Source: Lachnospiraceae bacterium
Lineage (GTDB): Bacteria; Bacillota; Clostridia; Lachnospirales; Lachnospiraceae
DNA: 14,171 nt
Assembly (NCBI GenBank): GCA_003446735.1
Contig: DMCJ01000204.1
Span: 1 to 14,171 of the forward strand
Reading direction: 5' to 3'
Positions 11,980 through 14,171 of the stretch are shown piece after piece. Every line of letters begins with the position of its first letter. Position 1 is the stretch's first letter. Position numbers and translations under genes: made by a program. Below the pieces are notes generated by a model that ran no database searches, was not told the origin of the DNA, and was given only the letters and a program-made list of their open reading frames with translations.

Positions 11980-12909
11980 TTATTCGGCTAAAAACCGTAC
12001 ATCTTCGGGGTCTCCGGAGTTAACTATCTCAAGCAGATTTACTTCCTTTTCCGAAATTTTCTGAACGAACATCAGGTAATCCGTTTCGCTGGCCGCATCT
12101 TTAAACAGGATGATAACAAGCTCACCGCCTTTAACCTCATCGGCCCGGAAATGCTCATAATCCGTAATACCGTCCGGATCATCCAGCATTGTATAATATA
12201 CCGGTTTTGTAATGTTAAGTTCCGTAAGCTTTTCTTCTATACTTAAGACTGCTGCCTTATCACATCCGATCGCCTTATCAAGGCTATCCATAGATATTTC
12301 TGCGTTGCTTGAGTACTGAAGTTTTGCCTTATTGTCTGCGCCCCGATCTTCTTTGGAAAGATCGTCGGCTTTGGATGTTGCTCCCTCGCTCGCAGCATTG
12401 AACGATTCGGCTGCTGCCGCCGGCTCTTCTGCCGCTTCATAAGCACTTTCATCATAGGATTCACTGTCTGATGCTTCCTCAGCAGCTTCAAATTCTTCAT
12501 AAGCAGCTTCATCGGATGTTGTCTCCGATGCTGCCTCCGATGCCGCGCTTTCCGGTGCCGCATAATCTGCTGCGTCAGACATCGGTGCGGTCGAGCTCTG
12601 CGATCCGCGAAGGCCTAATGCCTTTATAACGACTACAAGCACGAGTATACTTGCTGCCGCCGCCGAGATCCTCTTTATATAACGAAGGGTCCTGGCACTA
12701 TTTTTTCTTCTTTCATTAATGTTTACAGGTTCATTTTTTATTGCACGATCGGCCGTTACGCTCATTTCCGGCTGACCGTCTTTGCTTATTTCGGTTCCAT
12801 CTTCTTTCTTTGTTGCTTCAAATTCATCTATTCCTGCCTCGATGCGGCTCCAGAGATCCGGCAATTCAAGACTTATGGCGTTTTTGTATTCTATATCAAG
12901 TTGTTTCAT
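11980..12909 (-). CDS. Membrane-anchored anti-sigma-like protein
   Basis: A 309-residue single-pass membrane protein. The N-terminal cytoplasmic part (1-78) includes LPDLWSRIEAGI (16-27), a motif type common at the start of ECF anti-sigma factors; there is no HxxxCxxC zinc motif. One transmembrane helix (about 81-98) follows a basic stretch (RRKNSARTLRYIKR). The outer part has a disordered A/S/E-rich region (about 105-180) and a small folded domain (about 198-309). It overlaps the sigma gene by 14 bases and has AAGGAGG before its ATG, so the pair is translationally coupled, as usual for sigma/anti-sigma partners. The role is inferred from topology and position; the C-terminal domain is unrecognised. 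The linker resembles that of the VWA protein encoded next. Confidence 0.8.
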   Translation of the reverse strand: MKQLDIEYKNAISLELPDLWSRIEAGIDEFEATKKEDGTEISKDGQPEMSVTADRAIKNEPVNINERRKNSARTLRYIKRISAAAASILVLVVVIKALGLRGSQSSTAPMSDAADYAAPESAASEAASETTSDEAAYEEFEAAEEASDSESYDESAYEAAEEPAAAAESFNAASEGATSKADDLSKEDRGADNKAKLQYSSNAEISMDSLDKAIGCDKAAVLSIEEKLTELNITKPVYYTMLDDPDGITDYEHFRADEVKGGELVIILFKDAASETDYLMFVQKISEKEVNLLEIVNSGDPEDVRFLAE

Positions 12910-13453
12910 AATAGCCGTACCTCCTTAGTTTTTTTATCGCCGCCTGGTATCGCCAGGTAACCGTTCCCATCGGGATCCCCAGTTCCTTCGATATCTCGGC
13001 AAATGTCATTTCCGATAAGACCTTCATATTTATTATCTGTTGCTCTTTCGGATCTAACTGACTTATTGCTTCTTTGATCCCCACATCTTCGATCACTTCT
13101 GCTTCAGTATCGTCATCCCCTGCCACTTCAAATGCCGGGGCTTCTTCGTTTGCATCGTTACTGAAGCTTTCAAGTACTTCACGTTTGTGCTTTCGAAGGT
13201 GGTCGATCGCCATGTTTCTTGCCATGGTGGCAAGATAACCCTTGTGCCCGCCGCCGCTTACATACTTACCGGCCTGCTGCCAGAACTTGATAAAGAATTC
13301 GCTCGTTACATCTTCCGCGTCTTCTTTTCTTCCAAGGACACCATAAACTATCTGATAAATATACCCCAGATATTCATCATAGATATCCTTAAGCCCTGAC
13401 TTATCGCCATTTAGTATCTTCGCGACACAGGCGTCAAATGCCGCCTCTGTCAA
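12896..13453 (-). CDS. ECF-type RNA polymerase sigma factor
   Basis: A 185-residue sigma-70 family protein of the extracytoplasmic function class. Region 2 covers about residues 20-95 (IYDEYLGYIYQIVYGVLG, EDAEDVTSEFFIKFWQ, MARNMAIDHLRKHKRE) and region 4 about 130-180 (LDPKEQQIINMKVLSEMTFAEISKELG, then PMGTVTWRYQAAIKKLRR). An acidic linker (about 103-125) joins them. The start is TTG at 13453, with GGAGG 8 bases upstream; no ATG lies near. The TTG overlaps the stop of a short upstream ORF (TTGA). First gene of the operon sigma / anti-sigma-like / VWA lipoprotein, whose promoter has sigma-A character. No obvious second copy of that promoter points to autoregulation. Its regulon cannot be read from this window. 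Confidence 0.92.
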   Translation of the reverse strand: MTEAAFDACVAKILNGDKSGLKDIYDEYLGYIYQIVYGVLGRKEDAEDVTSEFFIKFWQQAGKYVSGGGHKGYLATMARNMAIDHLRKHKREVLESFSNDANEEAPAFEVAGDDDTEAEVIEDVGIKEAISQLDPKEQQIINMKVLSEMTFAEISKELGIPMGTVTWRYQAAIKKLRRYGYYETT

Positions 13454-13485
13454 CGCAACTTCCTCCGTATTCCCGGGGCCGGCAT
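13450..13485 (-). CDS. Possible 11-residue leader peptide ahead of the sigma factor gene
   Basis: ATG at 13485 is preceded by AAGGAG at 4 bases. It encodes MPAPGIRRKLR and stops with a TGA (13452-13450) that overlaps the TTG start of the sigma gene as TTGA. Four of its last five residues are basic. The ribosome site of the sigma gene lies inside this ORF, so a translating ribosome would occlude or open it. A 6-bp GC helix, GGGCCG (13516-13511) with CGGCCC (13481-13476) in the minus-strand RNA, places the leader ribosome site and ATG in its loop. Translation is unproven. Confidence 0.45.
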   Translation of the reverse strand: MPAPGIRRKLR

Positions 13486-13542
13486 ACCACTCCTTATTTA
13501 TGATACGTTTCGGCCCTCAATTTTTTATGGCTACTTTTTCAT

Positions 13543-13570
13543 ATTATCATCTTTTTATTAAATGTGACAA
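13543..13570 (-). promoter_or_regulatory. Promoter of the sigma / anti-sigma / VWA operon
   Basis: On the minus strand: TTGTCA (13570-13565), 16-base spacer, GATAAT (13548-13543). An inverted repeat GTGAC-AAGCC-GTCAC (13564-13578) covers the -35 and could be an operator. Confidence 0.6.
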
Positions 13571-13609
13571 GCCGTCACGTCTCTATGATACCCGGGGCAA
13601 ATTGTATTT

Positions 13610-13645
13610 AATTTAATTGACATGCGTCAACTAAATTGTTATCAT
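13610..13645 (+). promoter_or_regulatory. Promoter with 28-bp near-palindromic operator
   Basis: The promoter is TTGACA (13617-13622), 17-base spacer, TATCAT (13640-13645). Arms AATTTAATTGAC (13610-13621) and GTCAACTAAATT (13626-13637) match at 11 of 12 positions around a 4-base centre. They cover the -35 and most of the spacer. The size and symmetry suggest a dimeric repressor such as a MarR-family protein; that assignment is inference. Confidence 0.65.
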
Positions 13646-13685
13646 GTTAAAACCAAGGAAATGTTTTTAAAGAGGTGAATATATA

Positions 13686-14171
13686 TTGACCGTCTTCGAA
13701 ATCAGAGATAGCTATCTTACCGATAAGATAGTCGGATTTTTATTCTATCATAAACGTAAACGCCGATTTTCCGCAGAACTACCCTATGGGTTAGATGAGT
13801 GGGATGCGCCGGCTATGTTTATGCGCGCCGCACGCGAAGGAAACTACAGCATCGGGTTTGATCTTTCCATGAAATTTGTCCGTCAAAGGATCGTCCCCGC
13901 CGAGCGCCAGAATATCGGAATGATATTAAAAAATGCCGGTTTGAAATATTACGATGAATATCGCTTACTCTGTTTAAGTGAAGGACGTTGCGCCCAGGAC
14001 GAGCTTCATCTGGTCAAAACAGAGCTTTCCGAACTTCCCCCGGATATCTCGGAGCGCCTGAACAAAAAGGTCCGAGATGTGGTACCGATGGAAGGTTATT
14101 CTCTTATGGTCTTTTATAAAGACGGCCTGTCTCAGACTGTAGATGTCAAAGAAATCCTCGAAAGCGATCAT
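13686..14171 (+). CDS. Partial gene: uncharacterised protein with DUF2442-like C-terminal part
   Basis: Reading from TTG 13686, preceded by AGAGGTGA, the frame is open for 162 codons to the window end, so the 3' end is missing. The N-terminal part (residues 1-125) includes DSYLTDKIVGFLFYHKRKRRF, LDEWDAPAMF, MKFVRQRIVPAERQNIGMIL and GLKYYDEYRLLCLSEGRCAQDE; I associate this wording with uncharacterised Lachnospiraceae proteins. From about residue 128 (KVRDVVPMEGYSLMVFYKDGLSQTVDVKEIL) it resembles DUF2442, a small domain often linked to toxin-antitoxin or phage-type genes. No ATG lies within the first 43 codons, so the TTG start with its ribosome site is preferred. Its promoter carries a 28-bp near-palindrome. 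It is divergent from the sigma operon. Function unknown. Confidence 0.72.
   Translation, partial: MTVFEIRDSYLTDKIVGFLFYHKRKRRFSAELPYGLDEWDAPAMFMRAAREGNYSIGFDLSMKFVRQRIVPAERQNIGMILKNAGLKYYDEYRLLCLSEGRCAQDELHLVKTELSELPPDISERLNKKVRDVVPMEGYSLMVFYKDGLSQTVDVKEILESDH

Noticed and set aside
13564..13578. CRP-type site (GTGAC-N5-GTCAC) at the sigma promoter
   Set aside because: The spacing does not match TGTGA-N6-TCACA and CRP control is unlikely in this lineage; kept only as a possible operator.
13974..14171. Minus-strand ORF at the right end
   Set aside because: The + strand frame from 13686 has a promoter, a ribosome site and recognisable protein character over the same bases.

Overview
The window reads as chromosomal DNA of a low-to-moderate GC, strictly anaerobic Clostridium relative, most likely a Lachnospiraceae member. 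The evidence is strong AGGAGG-type ribosome binding sites, several TTG starts, reverse rubrerythrin next to a PerR repressor, a DUF4867 protein, and a partial gene of a type I associate with this family. The order rqcP-divIC without the sporulation genes yabP/yabQ that separate them in Bacillus hints at a non-spore-former. I see no insertion sequences, CRISPR array, phage genes, tRNA or rRNA.

Layout, left to right. (1) 1-922: rqcP (ribosome quality control) and divIC (division) on the + strand, each followed by a terminator-like hairpin, with a clear promoter before divIC. (2) 923-1075: a gene-free, highly palindromic stretch that looks like a repetitive extragenic element. (3) 1076-3596: rubrerythrin, perR and adenosylhomocysteinase on the - strand; perR has a near-consensus promoter with a symmetrical operator just downstream. 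(4) 3597-6724: a - strand operon pgi-murG-C39-like peptidase, with pgi and murG overlapping by one base. (5) 6725-8954: a divergent regulatory region and a 663-residue 2-isopropylmalate synthase that carries a complete AraC-type DNA-binding domain after its leucine regulatory domain. (6) 8955-10043: a DUF4867 cupin-like protein and a 68-residue protein, then a small palindromic repeat and a bidirectional terminator. (7) 10044-13570: an operon of ECF sigma factor, membrane anti-sigma-like protein and VWA lipoprotein. A short upstream ORF is coupled to the sigma start, and the VWA ribosome binding site lies in an 11-bp perfect inverted repeat. (8) 13610-14171: a divergent promoter overlain by a 28-bp near-palindrome, driving a gene cut by the window end.

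The most unusual item is the LeuA-AraC fusion. The protein unites a catalytic domain, a leucine-sensing domain and a DNA-binding domain, so it could act as a leucine-responsive regulator as well as an enzyme. Repeated TTGATAAATT elements in its own upstream region are candidate binding sites. Next come the three-gene sigma/anti-sigma/VWA system with two layers of apparent translational control, and the DUF1905-like plus C39-like peptidase fusion downstream of murG. All functions are assigned from sequence reading alone; no database search was run.
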